Source of the DNA: Alloactinosynnema sp. L-07
Lineage (GTDB): Bacteria; Actinomycetota; Actinomycetes; Mycobacteriales; Pseudonocardiaceae
Assembly: GCF_900070365.1 (NCBI RefSeq)
Contig: NZ_LN850107.1
Location: 2,914,001 to 2,978,000 of the forward strand
Direction: 5' to 3'
Length of the DNA stretch: 64,000 bases
Shown here in pieces: positions 52,633 to 60,801 of the stretch. How positions within the stretch are numbered: position 1 is the stretch's first letter; every line of letters starts with the position of its first letter. The notes beneath the pieces were generated by a model that was given only the letters and a program-made list of their open reading frames with translations, did no database searches and had not been told where the DNA came from. The position numbers were made by a program, and so were the translations under genes.

Positions 52633-53513
52633 CTGCCGCTCTGGCCTGCGGCGGCGAGGCGCTCCATCGTCGCCGCGGAGTAGTTCTGCTGGCCTGCCAT
52701 GGCCTTCCGCCGGGCGCCGCGCGACTCGCGCACCTGCGGGAAGAGCTCGAGCGAGACGCTGTGCGCGGCGGCCGCGACCAGGGGCGCCACCTTCTCCAGC
52801 GGAGCCCGGGAGTCGCCCACGAGCGAGATAGCCGCGAGAGGGCCCTCGGGCCCGCGAATCGCGGCGGCGACGCAGGAGATGTGCGAGAAGCACTCGCCGC
52901 GCTCGAACGCGACGCCACGGCGCGCGCGAATCCGGTTCAGCTCCTGGTGGAGCAGGCCGACCTCGCCAATGGTGACGTGGGTCTGGCGGCGCAGCTCGGA
53001 GGAGAAGCGCTCCTCGACGTCCTCGGGCTGCAGCCAGGCGAGCATCGCCTTGCCCAGCGCCGTGCTGTGGGCAGGCGCGCGACCACCGACGCGCGAGGGT
53101 ACGGCGGCGGCGAACCGGCCGCCGACCTTGTCGAGGTAGACGATCTCCACCTCGTCCAGGACGGCCAAGTGGACGACGAGGCCCGTTTGGACACTGAGCT
53201 GGTGCAACAGCGGTGCGGCTGCCTGACGCACCTCGGCGTCGTCGTCGCCACGTCCTCCGAGGCTCAGCGACCTGCGGCCGAGGCAGTAACCGAAGGAGGT
53301 GTGATCGAGCCAGCGCAGCTTGACGAGTTGGTCCAGGATCCGGTGGGCCGTGGAGCGCGGCAGGTGCGTGCGCCTGCCCACCTCCTCCAGCGTCAGGCGC
53401 GTGGTGCGGGCCGCGAACTCGTCCAGGATGAGCGTCATCCGCTCCACCATGCTCGGCGGAAGTTCGGGACGAGCCTCCGGCGCCACCGTTGTCACGGGCA
53501 TGCGAGCCTCCAC
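52620..53513 (-). CDS. IclR-family transcriptional regulator
   Basis: A 297-residue IclR protein. The winged HTH covers residues about 22-80 (LTLEEVGRRTHLPRSTAHRIL) and the effector domain follows (GLVVHLAVLDEVEIVYLDKVGG; PAHSTALGKAMLAWL; GVAFERGECFSHISCVAAAI). IclR members often bind 15-bp palindromes and act as activators near -50, which is the geometry of the regulon palindromes here, one of which (H) is about 110 bp upstream of this gene. ATG at 53513 or 53501. Confidence 0.88.
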   Translation of the reverse strand: MEARMPVTTVAPEARPELPPSMVERMTLILDEFAARTTRLTLEEVGRRTHLPRSTAHRILDQLVKLRWLDHTSFGYCLGRRSLSLGGRGDDDAEVRQAAAPLLHQLSVQTGLVVHLAVLDEVEIVYLDKVGGRFAAAVPSRVGGRAPAHSTALGKAMLAWLQPEDVEERFSSELRRQTHVTIGEVGLLHQELNRIRARRGVAFERGECFSHISCVAAAIRGPEGPLAAISLVGDSRAPLEKVAPLVAAAAHSVSLELFPQVRESRGARRKAMAGQQNYSAATMERLAAAGQSGSHWG

Positions 53514-53588
53514 CGCAAAACTGAAATGAATTATGGAATCTCGACTGTAACAAGCCCCACATCCCGGCGCCAGTAGGAACTAGACGGA

Positions 53589-53599
53589 ATTTCAGAAAT
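53589..53599. promoter_or_regulatory. AT-rich dyad ATTTC-A-GAAAT upstream of iclR
   Basis: A perfect 5-bp inverted repeat in an unusually AT-rich stretch (about 53517-53600) between the iclR start and palindrome H. It could be an autoregulatory IclR site or part of the promoter. Evidence is position and symmetry only. Confidence 0.35.
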
Positions 53600-53622
53600 C
53601 TGCCGCGCACGGGTCCGGATCC

Positions 53623-53637
53623 TCCCGGCCAGCGGGA
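53623..53637. promoter_or_regulatory. Regulon palindrome H, between iclR and the LLM gene
   Basis: TCCCGGCCAGCGGGA with perfect arms but GCCAG as spacer. Rightward: 30-nt spacer to TAGACC (53668-53673), the only case where the sixth base of the -10-like hexamer is not T. Leftward the matching position reads AAATTC. Confidence 0.68.
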
Positions 53638-53710
53638 ACAGCCGCCCGCCGCGCGCCTGCCCGCCGGTAGACCATCCGGGAGTGCTGACGCTCGTCCTGA
53701 GAGGCCATCC

Positions 53711-54571
53711 ATGCGCATAGGAATCGCCAGTCCCGTCGTCACCGCGGTGCCCGGCGCCCATTCCCCGTGGGAGACCACGGCAGGCATCGAGGGCCTCGCC
53801 CGGATCGCCGAAGAGGCCGACCGGCTCGGCTTCCACCACCTGACCTGCAGCGAGCACGTCGCCGTGCCCGAGGAGATCGCAGAGCAGCGCGGCGCGACGT
53901 ACTGGGACCCGCTGGCGACGCTCGGCTACCTGGCCGCGCGTACGCGGCGGATCAGGCTCGCGACGCAGGTGCTGGTGCTCGGCTACCACCATCCCCTCGA
54001 GATCGCGAAGCGCTACGGCACGCTCGACCAGGTGAGCAACGGTCGCCTGGTCCTAGGGCTCGGCGTGGGCAGCCTCCAGGAGGAATTCGACCTGCTTGGC
54101 GCCGAGTTCACCGATCGCGGCGCTCGTGCCGACGAGGCGATCAGCGCCCTGAGGGCCTCACTCTCCCGTCGGGTCCCCGAGTTCCACGGCACCCACTACG
54201 ACTACGCAGGCTTCGTCGTCGAGCCCCACGCGTCGCAGGAGCGGGTGCCCCTGTGGATCGGCGGCCGCACCCTGCGCTCGCTGCGCCGCGCCGCGACGTA
54301 CGGCGACGGCTGGGTGCCGTTCGGCCTCAGTCGTGACCAGCTCGCCGAGCTGCTCGGCAAGGTCGAGCTGCCAGACGGGTTCAACGTCGTGCTCAGCGCC
54401 GGACGCCCGCTCGACCCCATCGGCGACCCCGGTAGTACCGAGAGGGTCCTGGCCGCGCTGCGGAACGCGGGCGCGACGATCGTGGGTGCCGCACTCGCGG
54501 CCGGATCCGTGGACCACTACCGCGAGCAGCTCGCGGCGCTGGCCGTGATCGGCGACAAGGTGGGCGCATGA
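53711..54571 (+). CDS. Luciferase-like (F420-type) oxidoreductase
   Basis: A 286-residue LLM-class TIM barrel: ADRLGFHHLTCSEHVAVP, DPLATLGYLAARTRRIRLATQVLVLGYHHPLEIAKRYGTLD split by family blocks, GLGVGSLQEEF and PLWIGGRT. Members use F420 or FMN. A related gene (Rv3520c) lies in the mycobacterial cholesterol cluster, so a steroid role is plausible. It ends in an ATGA overlap with the first 71-bp repeat. GAGAGG lies 10 nt before the ATG. Confidence 0.83.
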   Translation: MRIGIASPVVTAVPGAHSPWETTAGIEGLARIAEEADRLGFHHLTCSEHVAVPEEIAEQRGATYWDPLATLGYLAARTRRIRLATQVLVLGYHHPLEIAKRYGTLDQVSNGRLVLGLGVGSLQEEFDLLGAEFTDRGARADEAISALRASLSRRVPEFHGTHYDYAGFVVEPHASQERVPLWIGGRTLRSLRRAATYGDGWVPFGLSRDQLAELLGKVELPDGFNVVLSAGRPLDPIGDPGSTERVLAALRNAGATIVGAALAAGSVDHYREQLAALAVIGDKVGA

Positions 54572-54642
54572 GTGAGCCCGCGAGCGAATCAATGTCACAG
54601 TGCGCCGGCGTATGTCACCGAGTGTGCGAGGTGATCTCATGA
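54568..54642 (+). CDS. Micro-ORF 1 in the 71-bp repeat (24 aa)
   Basis: Encodes 24 residues starting MSEPASESMSQCAGVC and ending CEVIS, with three cysteines. Stop TGA overlaps the next ATG. No clear Shine-Dalgarno of its own; it would be translated by coupling to the LLM gene. Whether the peptide is functional or only carries ribosomes across the repeat is unknown. Confidence 0.4.
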   Translation: MSEPASESMSQCAGVCHRVCEVIS

Positions 54643-54709
54643 GCGAGCCCGCGAGCGAATCAATGTCACAGTGCGCCGGCGAATGCCACCGAGCGTGCGA
54701 GGTGGTGTC
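54568..54709 (+). repeat. Two tandem 71-bp intercistronic repeats with coupled micro-ORFs
   Basis: Units start at 54568 and 54639 and are about 90% identical (ATGAGYGAGCCCGCGAGCGA...). Each contains a 24-codon ORF. The junctions LLM/unit 1, unit 1/unit 2 and unit 2/SnoaL gene are all ATGA overlaps, so four reading frames are chained. A diverged copy lies at 17744-17819. Confidence 0.85.
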
Positions 54710-54713
54710 ATGA
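54639..54713 (+). CDS. Micro-ORF 2 in the 71-bp repeat (24 aa)
   Basis: Second copy, residues MSEPASESMSQCAGEC...CEVVS. It differs from micro-ORF 1 at four residues, keeps length and all three cysteines, and its TGA overlaps the start of the SnoaL-like gene at 54710. Confidence 0.4.
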   Translation: MSEPASESMSQCAGECHRACEVVS

Positions 54714-55183
54714 GTGGTCTCGCCGCACTCGAGGCCCGGATCCAGCTACTCGAGGACGAGGCGGCGATCTCCCGCCTGATCGCCTCCTACGGTCCGCTCG
54801 TCGACTCCGGGGCGGCAGCGGCGGTGGCCGCCCTCTGGGGAGCCGACGGGGTCTACGACGTCGACGAGCTGGTGATGCACGGCCGTGACGAGATCCTGGC
54901 GATGGTCGAGTCGGCCAACCACCAGGGCTGGATCGCGAGCGGGTGCGCGCACTTCATCGGCCCGCCGGTCGTCACCATCGCAGGCGACGATGCCGTCGCG
55001 GTGTGCCATTCGCTGATGATCGTCAAGCAGGACAAGCGATTCGTCGTACGTCGCGCGACGGCCAACCACTGGCGGCTGCGGCGCACGGCAACGGGATGGC
55101 AGGTCGCGGTGCGCACCAACCGGGTCCTCGACGGCAGACCGGAGTCCCCCGCGTTGCTCGGCTCGGGGTTCGACACTCCCTGA
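54710..55183 (+). CDS. SnoaL-like/NTF2-fold protein
   Basis: A 157-residue cone-fold protein of the SnoaL_4 kind (LEDEAAISRLIASYGPLVDSG; ALWGADGVYDVDEL; HFIGPPVVTIAGDDAVAVCHSLM). The group includes ketosteroid-isomerase-like and dehydratase enzymes. YGPLVD and the DVDEL acidic segment line the usual cavity. Coupled to the LLM gene through two micro-ORFs. Function not assignable more closely. Confidence 0.78.
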   Translation: MSGLAALEARIQLLEDEAAISRLIASYGPLVDSGAAAAVAALWGADGVYDVDELVMHGRDEILAMVESANHQGWIASGCAHFIGPPVVTIAGDDAVAVCHSLMIVKQDKRFVVRRATANHWRLRRTATGWQVAVRTNRVLDGRPESPALLGSGFDTP

Positions 55184-55197
55184 CCCTGATCAGGGAG
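55176..55197. terminator. Hairpin at the SnoaL gene stop
   Basis: CTCCCTGA and TCAGGGAG form an 8-bp stem with a 6-nt loop covering the TGA. No U-tract. Possible terminator between this gene and the opposing relic. Confidence 0.35.
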
Positions 55198-55199
55198 CG

Positions 55200-55595
55200 G
55201 CGCTATCCCGACAATCTCCGCAACGGGGAGGATGGTGCGCGCGTCGGGGTTCCAGTCGCCCATCGCGTCGAAGTCCGGCCCGATGATGTTGTAGGCGGGC
55301 GAGTAGTTGATGTCTCCGCCAATGATGGCGATCGGGCCGTGTCGGCGGACCCGGGTGCCGATGTGCGATGCCTCCCCGCGCGCCCACTCGTTGGCGGAGG
55401 GGTCCAGGTGCGCGGAGGTGATTGCGAGCGGATAGGGCAGGCGGATGTCGAAGGTGGCGACCCCCGAACCCGTTCTCGGTCTTGCGCGCGTAGCGGCTGT
55501 CCCAACTGGTGCGTTCGCCGAGGATGGCGCGGTTGTAGAGCACCGCGGTGTGCACGCCGCTGGGCGAGGGCGCGCACGGTGCGGGCGTCCCACTG
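55200..55595 (-). pseudogene. Decayed endonuclease/exonuclease/phosphatase-family gene
   Basis: Minus-strand remains of an EEP-fold protein: SGVHTAVLYNRAILGE in one frame, then TFDIRLPYPLAITSAHLDP and GPIAIIGGDINYSPAYN in another. The switch falls at a run of five G (55461-55465 on the plus strand reads CCCCC). The N-terminal part and the catalytic end are missing, so this is a fragment of about 130 codons. It appears to be a leftover from an earlier arrangement in the accessory region. Confidence 0.6.
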
Positions 55596-56057
55596 TCAAT
55601 GACGACCGAGTACTTCCGCGACAAGCACCTCCAGCTTCGCGATGCGGCCCGGGCGCCCACCTCGAGGTGAGTAGTACGCAAGTGCAGACAGCGCGACTGT
55701 CGATCCATCCCTAAGTTCAAGCGCAGGCACCCTGGACGGCAGGATCGATGGCCCAGGCTCGATCCGATATCCAACGACTTCCGACCATGGGACAGGAATG
55801 TCCTGTCCCATGATCGGACGCTCGATCAGCCCCCCTGGCAATACGGCTACGCCAACGCGGAAAGACCGATACGATCCGAAGCCACCAATCGCCACGCACA
55901 ATGATCCGACGATGACCGCGATCGAATCCGACTGAACAAGCATCGAGAGGCCCACCGAAACGAACCCGAGGCCAGCAGCCATGCCCACCCAACGCCATGG
56001 CGAGCGGAAAACGTACACCGCGCCCGCTCCACCCCAGCCAAGCGTCATACGAAACAT
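55596..56057 (-). CDS. Small membrane protein, possible immunity partner of the RHS toxin
   Basis: A 153-residue protein with two adjacent hydrophobic helices (residues about 22-42 and 45-63), then a soluble part resembling bacterial PH-like domains (VAVLPGGLIERPIMGQDIPVPWSEVVGYRI). If the IS3 element is removed, the RHS gene reads on to TAG at 56059-56061, and this ATG starts 1 nt later. A small gene directly after a polymorphic toxin is the usual place of its immunity gene. Base composition is less GC-rich than the steroid genes. Confidence 0.65.
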   Translation of the reverse strand: MFRMTLGWGGAGAVYVFRSPWRWVGMAAGLGFVSVGLSMLVQSDSIAVIVGSLCVAIGGFGSYRSFRVGVAVLPGGLIERPIMGQDIPVPWSEVVGYRIEPGPSILPSRVPALELRDGSTVALSALAYYSPRGGRPGRIAKLEVLVAEVLGRH

Positions 56058-56124
56058 CCTAACAGTTACTGGGCCTGAGCACGCAATACACCGATCTCAC
56101 CCACATGCCACCGTTCAGGCCGAG

Positions 56125-56150
56125 TGAACCGCTCCCCGGAAGTTGGACTG
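56125..56150 (+). repeat. IS3 element inverted repeat, left
   Basis: 26 bp, TGAACCGCTCCCCGGAAG followed by TTGGACTG; matches the right repeat except for one C/T. Confidence 0.88.
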
Positions 56151-56162
56151 CGTAAGTAAAGG

Positions 56163-57017
56163 TTAGGGCGCGAGGGCCTGGGCTCGGTATTCGACCGGGC
56201 TCAGGCCCTTCAGCGTGGTGGAGATGCGGGTGTTGTTGTACCAGTCGAGGTACTCGTCCAGGGCTGTGGTGAACTCCTCGACGGTGCCGAACGTGTCATG
56301 GTTGAACATTTCCTCCTTGAGGTGGCCGAAGAAGTTCTCGGCGAGTGAGTTGTCCAGGCAGTTGGCTCGCCGGGACATCGACTGCGGCAGACCCGCGTCG
56401 GCCAGCAGCGCGCGCCAGGAGGCGTGTTGGTACTGGAAGCCCTGGTCGGAGTGCACCAGCGGTGTGGCCCCGGCGTTCAGGGTGGCGATGGCCTCGCGCA
56501 GCGAGGAGTTCGTCAGTTCCAGCGACGGGGACGGGCCGTGGGTGTAGGCGATGACGGATCGGTCGAACAGGTCGATCACCGGTGACAGGTAGATCTTGCG
56601 GTCCGCGATGCGGAACTCGGTGACGTCGGTGACCCACTTCGTGTCGGGGGCCTGGGCGCTGAACTGGCGGTTCAGCACGTTCTCGGCGACCGTGCCTGCC
56701 TGCCCGAGCCAGGACCGATACCGCCGCGGCCGCCGCACCTTGCAGACCAGGCCCAGGGTGTTCATCAGCTTGAGCACGGTCTTCTTGGCCACCCGCCGGC
56801 CCTGGCGGGCCAGCACGAGGTGAATCCGCCGATGCCCGTATCGGCCACGAGCCTGCTCGAACGCCTCGGTGATCGCGGCCTTGAGACCCGCGTGCGGATC
56901 GGGGCGCGACAGCCGGGCCTGCTGGTAGAAGAACGTCGACCGGGCCACACCGGCGACCTCCAGCAGCACCGGCAGCGGATAGTCGGCCTTGAGAGTGGCG
57001 ATGACCTGGGTTTTCAC
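56163..57017 (-). CDS. IS3-family transposase OrfB (DDE integrase core)
   Basis: 284 residues: an HTH_21-like helper segment, then the integrase core with D in TDVTEF (about residue 124), D in VHSDQGFQY (about 184) and E in LAENFFGHLKEEMF (about 223), a complete DDE triad. GTG start overlaps the orfA stop as GTGA. Normally produced as an OrfAB fusion by -1 frameshifting at the A7 run 57047-57053; the orfB frame is open back to that run. Confidence 0.92.
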   Translation of the reverse strand: MKTQVIATLKADYPLPVLLEVAGVARSTFFYQQARLSRPDPHAGLKAAITEAFEQARGRYGHRRIHLVLARQGRRVAKKTVLKLMNTLGLVCKVRRPRRYRSWLGQAGTVAENVLNRQFSAQAPDTKWVTDVTEFRIADRKIYLSPVIDLFDRSVIAYTHGPSPSLELTNSSLREAIATLNAGATPLVHSDQGFQYQHASWRALLADAGLPQSMSRRANCLDNSLAENFFGHLKEEMFNHDTFGTVEEFTTALDEYLDWYNNTRISTTLKGLSPVEYRAQALAP

Positions 57018-57511
57018 CCTCGCCCCTGCTCCCTCAAGGCCCGCAATTTTTTTAGGTAGGCCACCTCCGCGGACAGCCGCAGGTTCTCCCGCCGCAACCG
57101 CTCCAGCTCGCTTGGCGCCGGCGCGGGCGATCGCGTGTCACCGGCGGGCGGCCGCCCTTTCGGCTTGGGCCGCAACGCTTCGGCGCCCTCACGCCGATAC
57201 AGCCGCACCCAGTTCTCGACCAGCTTGGGCGAGGACAGGTCATGCTCGCGCGCGAGCTCGATCGCGGTCGCCTCACCGCTGACGAACCGCCGCACCACAT
57301 CGAGCTTGAACTCGAACGTGAACGACCGCTTGCCCGGCACCATCACCAGCGCCCCCGCGCCTCGCAGCCTCCAACGATCATGCAAGCGTCCCACCGCGTC
57401 CGGGGACACACCCAGCCGGGTCGCGACCGCGCCTCTGCCATACCCGGCCTCGAACAACGCGACAGCAGCCTCCCGCTGCCGCTCCGACAACGAACTACCT
57501 GGATACACCAA
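57014..57511 (-). CDS. IS3-family transposase OrfA (HTH protein)
   Basis: 165 residues with two helix-turn-helix segments (VATRLGVSPDAVGRLHDRWR and TAIELAREHDLSSPKLVENWVRLY) and a C-terminal leucine-zipper-like stretch (LERLRRENLRLSAEVAYLKKL). The longest frame begins TTG at 57511; GTG at 57508 is the more likely start. On the coding strand the slippery heptamer A-AAA-AAA in the orfA frame lies 31-37 nt before the stop. Confidence 0.88.
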   Translation of the reverse strand: MVYPGSSLSERQREAAVALFEAGYGRGAVATRLGVSPDAVGRLHDRWRLRGAGALVMVPGKRSFTFEFKLDVVRRFVSGEATAIELAREHDLSSPKLVENWVRLYRREGAEALRPKPKGRPPAGDTRSPAPAPSELERLRRENLRLSAEVAYLKKLRALREQGRG

Positions 57512-57514
57512 ACC

Positions 57515-57561
57515 GCTCCCCGGAAGACGGAACTGGATTACCAGTCCAACTTCCGGGGAGC
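57515..57561. repeat. Internal inverted copy of the IS end forming a hairpin
   Basis: GCTCCCCGGAAG (57515-57526) faces CTTCCGGGGAGC (57550-57561), with ACTGG-ATTA-CCAGT between. The structure sits at the start of orfA and overlaps the right inverted repeat. It could shield transposase translation from outside transcripts. Confidence 0.7.
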
Positions 57562-57567
57562 AGTTCA
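57542..57567 (-). repeat. IS3 element inverted repeat, right
   Basis: 26 bp; its outermost TCA supplies the premature TGA stop of the interrupted RHS frame. Confidence 0.88.
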
Positions 57568-60500
57568 GAGCGAGTAGGCCCCCTTATGTATCAGAGTCAT
57601 CGACGACCAGGTGGGAGTGACCGGCTTGCGCTGGACCCATGGCGTAACACGTGTGAATCTGGTGTACCTCATGACGGATCCCATGCCGAATGTCAACAAG
57701 GTGAAAAGTCCATCGACAAAGATAGCTCGGCGGCTACCCGCCCACCCACGCTCAGCTATAGCCTGCTGACTGCGAACACCATACGCGGCAGTCTGCGCAA
57801 CTCCACAACTTGCCCAGCCAACTGCGGGAACAAAGCACCACCCAGTGGCCGCGACAGTGGCGATCAAACCTCGATTGTCCCTAACCCAGCCACCGAACCC
57901 TCGCTTCCCAACCATCTTGATCGGTGTGTGGCAGCGACGGTGGCCCCGCCATGTGTGGCACGCCTTACCGTCGAGGTCCAAATTATTGATCGAGTCGCCC
58001 GACACATAGTCGTAGTCATTCGCACTTCCTCCCTCGACTGGATCGACAGAAAGAAAGCGACCGAGTAGCGGGCTGTACGGGCGGGCACCCATTTGCACGA
58101 TCGACAGTGCGCCAGCGTGCTCGTACGGGCGCTGGTGCTGGCCGAGCCAGCCGTAGTCCATTTCGCCGCGCTGGTTGTCCGGAACGTTGTCCGGGCTCAC
58201 CGCACCTGTCGACGACAATGGCTCGCCATATGGACCATAGGTGCGCAACGCGCCACTCTGAACCCCGCCTGGCGTCGTGGCCAGGCACAAGTCGCCGCGG
58301 ACCGACGGGTGGTCCCAGGTCGCGTCAGGCGCGGTCGGCTTCCAGGTGTAGACGACGCCGCCCGGCAGGCCGAACGTGCGGGACACGTAGCGGTTCGTCC
58401 CGTCCAGCACATAGTCGGCCGAGTCGCCGGAGCCGGTGTAGCCGTATTTGACATCGGTGTGCGTGTCGCCCTGCGAAGCCTGGCGACGCACGATCCGGTC
58501 CGTCACGTCACGGGTGTAGGACACATCAGCCGGGTCGGGGCCCGTGGTTCGGGCGGCGATGTTGCGGTCCGCGCCGTCCCACGACAGGTACGTCGTCGCC
58601 CCGCCGACCGTGTACTCCGTGGTCGAACCGTGCGAGTCGTACCGCAGTCCGCTCACCACCGTCGCACCCGTCGTGGCCAGGATGCGGTCGGCCGCGTCAT
58701 AGCAGTAGCCCGTCTCGGCCGTGCCCGATGACGTCTCGTCCAGCAGCCGCACGCGGTTGGTGTTCAGGCCCGCGTTCGACTGGGTGCCGGTCGGGCATCC
58801 CGCCGGGGCGGACGAGGTGAAGTCGTAGGTGTAGTGGTGCCCGTTGACCCAAGCCTGGGTCAGGCGGCCTGCCGAGTCGTACACGTAGTTCGGGCCGGTG
58901 GGGCGCGCGTCGACCCCGGCGAGGGACTCGTCGACGATCGTTCCCGCCCGGGTCCGCGTCACCGCGGACACGATCTCTTGGGCGTCGCTCGTCCGCCAGG
59001 TCAGCGACGTGACCTGACCGGCGGAGTTCTTGCCGATCGCGGACAGCGAGCTGCCGTTCGAGTACGTCACCGTCGCGAGTTCACCGGCGGAGTCGTACGT
59101 CGACGTCGCCAGGACGGTCGCGCCCAGCGACGTCGTCAGCATGCGGCCCGCGTCGTCGTGGGTGTACGACGACACCTGGACCGGATCGGCCGGGTTCGGC
59201 GGGTTCACCGTCGTCGAGATGGCCCGGCCCGCCTGGTCGTACGCGGTCACCGTGCGGACGCCATGCACGTCGGTGTATTCGACGCCCCGGCCGAGCAGGT
59301 CGACCCTCGTCGTCTCGGTGCCGTTGTAGTCGGTGACCGACGATGTCAGCGGGTCGCCGCCCACCGCGTAGTTCGTGGTGACGGTTCGAGGACCGGCACT
59401 CGCGTTGCCGGGCACGACCTGTTGGGTGACACGGTCACGCGTGTCGTACTGGGTGCACGTCCAGTCGCCGGATGTCGCTCGCGCGACGACGCGGCCCGAG
59501 GCGTCGTAGATCTGCTCGTCGACCCGTGCCGAACCCGTCGCAGGCGTGGGAAGCGTGGTCGACTTCGCCATGCCGCCCTGGTTGACCGCGTCGGCCGCTG
59601 TGGTGCACGGGTTGTCGCGCGTCTCGGTGTCTCCGTAGTGGACGTAGCTGGTCTGCGCGCCGCTCGGCATGGTCTTCGCGGTCTTGCGCAGGTAGCCGGA
59701 TCCCGGCGTCTCGTACGTCGCTCCCGTGGTCAGGCCCGCACTCGTGGTGCTGACCGGCAGGCCGAACGTCACGTCGAGGCCCGACTGACCGAACGCGGTC
59801 GTGGTGACCTGCCCGGGCACGTCCGCCGACTCATAGGTGCGGCTCGTGGTCGCGAGGTTGTGCCTCGGACGGAGCTGGCTGCCCGGGACCTGCTCCTGGA
59901 CGCCGCCAGGGGTGGTCCAGTGCAGTTCGAGAACCGAGTCGTAGAGGTACTCGTTGTGGTCGACGCGGATTCGCTTCGCCTCACCGGCAGCGCCGCTGAC
60001 GACCGTCGCGGTCTGCCAAGTCGGGACCTGGCCCTGCCAGATGTCGTCCATGACGAGCGCGTCGTCGATCCACACTCGCGTGCCGTCGTCGGCGAGGACC
60101 CGCAAAGTGTAGGTACCCGCTTGCGGGAACACGATCTCACCGGTCGCCCGCAACGAGATGTTGTCGGCAGGCACGCCGGGAGTCGGCACACCGGTCCACG
60201 TCACGACAAGGCGCCCGTCAGAGGTCCCCACGCCGGTGGTGTACGCCTTCGGGGCACCGACGAGATCGAGGTTGTCCCAATAGGACACGGCGAGGCCGTT
60301 GATGCCCTCGTCGTACGCGGTCTGCGACTTCGGGACGGTGTCGGCGCAGGCAGCGGTCGGGAGCTGTCCCGAGAAGCACGATGCCTGCGCCGGGCCGAAG
60401 TGATCGACCGGTCGATCCTGCTTGTCATACGTGGTCGTTGACACTCGCCCAGCGGTGTCGGTGGACGTCAGCAGTTGATCCTTGACACTCCACGTCTGCG

Positions 60501-60801
60501 AGGCGACCTTACCGGTCGCGTCTGTCGTCGACAGCAACCGGAACGCCTCGTCATAGACCACCTTCGTGGCGTACCCGATCGCCGGGGTGAGGCCGTCCAC
60601 ATCGACATAGCTGGTTCGATTCGCCGGGTCGTACCGATAGCGATGCCCTGGCCGCGACACGCTCGGCGTCGCTTGCGGTGCGTAGACCGCGCTCGCCAGG
60701 GGCTTGCTCGCGGTGTGTTCGACGTAGTGAACGATGTAGTTCGCCGTGTCCCGCGCGGTTGGCGGCATCGATGGCGACCCAGTCGGCCGCGGCGCTGTCA
60801 C
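57565..60801 (-). CDS. RHS protein C-terminal fragment (second PA14-like domain, YD repeats, truncated toxin)
   Basis: Open frame of 1078 codons. Residues about 115-315 include a PA14-like domain, then YD repeats and the RHS core end at about residue 920. The last 120 residues are a variable toxin-like tail with two hydrophobic stretches (GLIATVAATGWCFVPAVGWA and AIFVDGLFTLLTFGMGSVM). The stop is the first codon of the IS element. Confidence 0.65.
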   Translation of the reverse strand: MTAPRPTGSPSMPPTARDTANYIVHYVEHTASKPLASAVYAPQATPSVSRPGHRYRYDPANRTSYVDVDGLTPAIGYATKVVYDEAFRLLSTTDATGKVASQTWSVKDQLLTSTDTAGRVSTTTYDKQDRPVDHFGPAQASCFSGQLPTAACADTVPKSQTAYDEGINGLAVSYWDNLDLVGAPKAYTTGVGTSDGRLVVTWTGVPTPGVPADNISLRATGEIVFPQAGTYTLRVLADDGTRVWIDDALVMDDIWQGQVPTWQTATVVSGAAGEAKRIRVDHNEYLYDSVLELHWTTPGGVQEQVPGSQLRPRHNLATTSRTYESADVPGQVTTTAFGQSGLDVTFGLPVSTTSAGLTTGATYETPGSGYLRKTAKTMPSGAQTSYVHYGDTETRDNPCTTAADAVNQGGMAKSTTLPTPATGSARVDEQIYDASGRVVARATSGDWTCTQYDTRDRVTQQVVPGNASAGPRTVTTNYAVGGDPLTSSVTDYNGTETTRVDLLGRGVEYTDVHGVRTVTAYDQAGRAISTTVNPPNPADPVQVSSYTHDDAGRMLTTSLGATVLATSTYDSAGELATVTYSNGSSLSAIGKNSAGQVTSLTWRTSDAQEIVSAVTRTRAGTIVDESLAGVDARPTGPNYVYDSAGRLTQAWVNGHHYTYDFTSSAPAGCPTGTQSNAGLNTNRVRLLDETSSGTAETGYCYDAADRILATTGATVVSGLRYDSHGSTTEYTVGGATTYLSWDGADRNIAARTTGPDPADVSYTRDVTDRIVRRQASQGDTHTDVKYGYTGSGDSADYVLDGTNRYVSRTFGLPGGVVYTWKPTAPDATWDHPSVRGDLCLATTPGGVQSGALRTYGPYGEPLSSTGAVSPDNVPDNQRGEMDYGWLGQHQRPYEHAGALSIVQMGARPYSPLLGRFLSVDPVEGGSANDYDYVSGDSINNLDLDGKACHTWRGHRRCHTPIKMVGKRGFGGWVRDNRGLIATVAATGWCFVPAVGWASCGVAQTAAYGVRSQQAIAERGWAGSRRAIFVDGLFTLLTFGMGSVMRYTRFTRVTPWVQRKPVTPTWSSMTLIHKGAYSL

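Larger units (their letters stand above)
56125..57567 (-). mobile_element. Complete IS3-family (IS150-group) insertion sequence, 1443 bp
   Basis: Bounded by 26-bp inverted repeats beginning TGAAC (56125-56150 and 57542-57567) that differ at one base, with TG...CA ends. Flanked by a 3-bp duplication GAG (56122-56124 and 57568-57570). It carries overlapping orfA and orfB and an intact A7 slippery run, so it looks recently active. It is inserted in the 3' end of the RHS gene. Confidence 0.9.

Noticed and set aside
55190..55774. A 194-codon intact minus-strand gene
   Set aside because: Only its middle resembles an EEP-fold protein, and the similarity switches frame at a G run; treated as a pseudogene.
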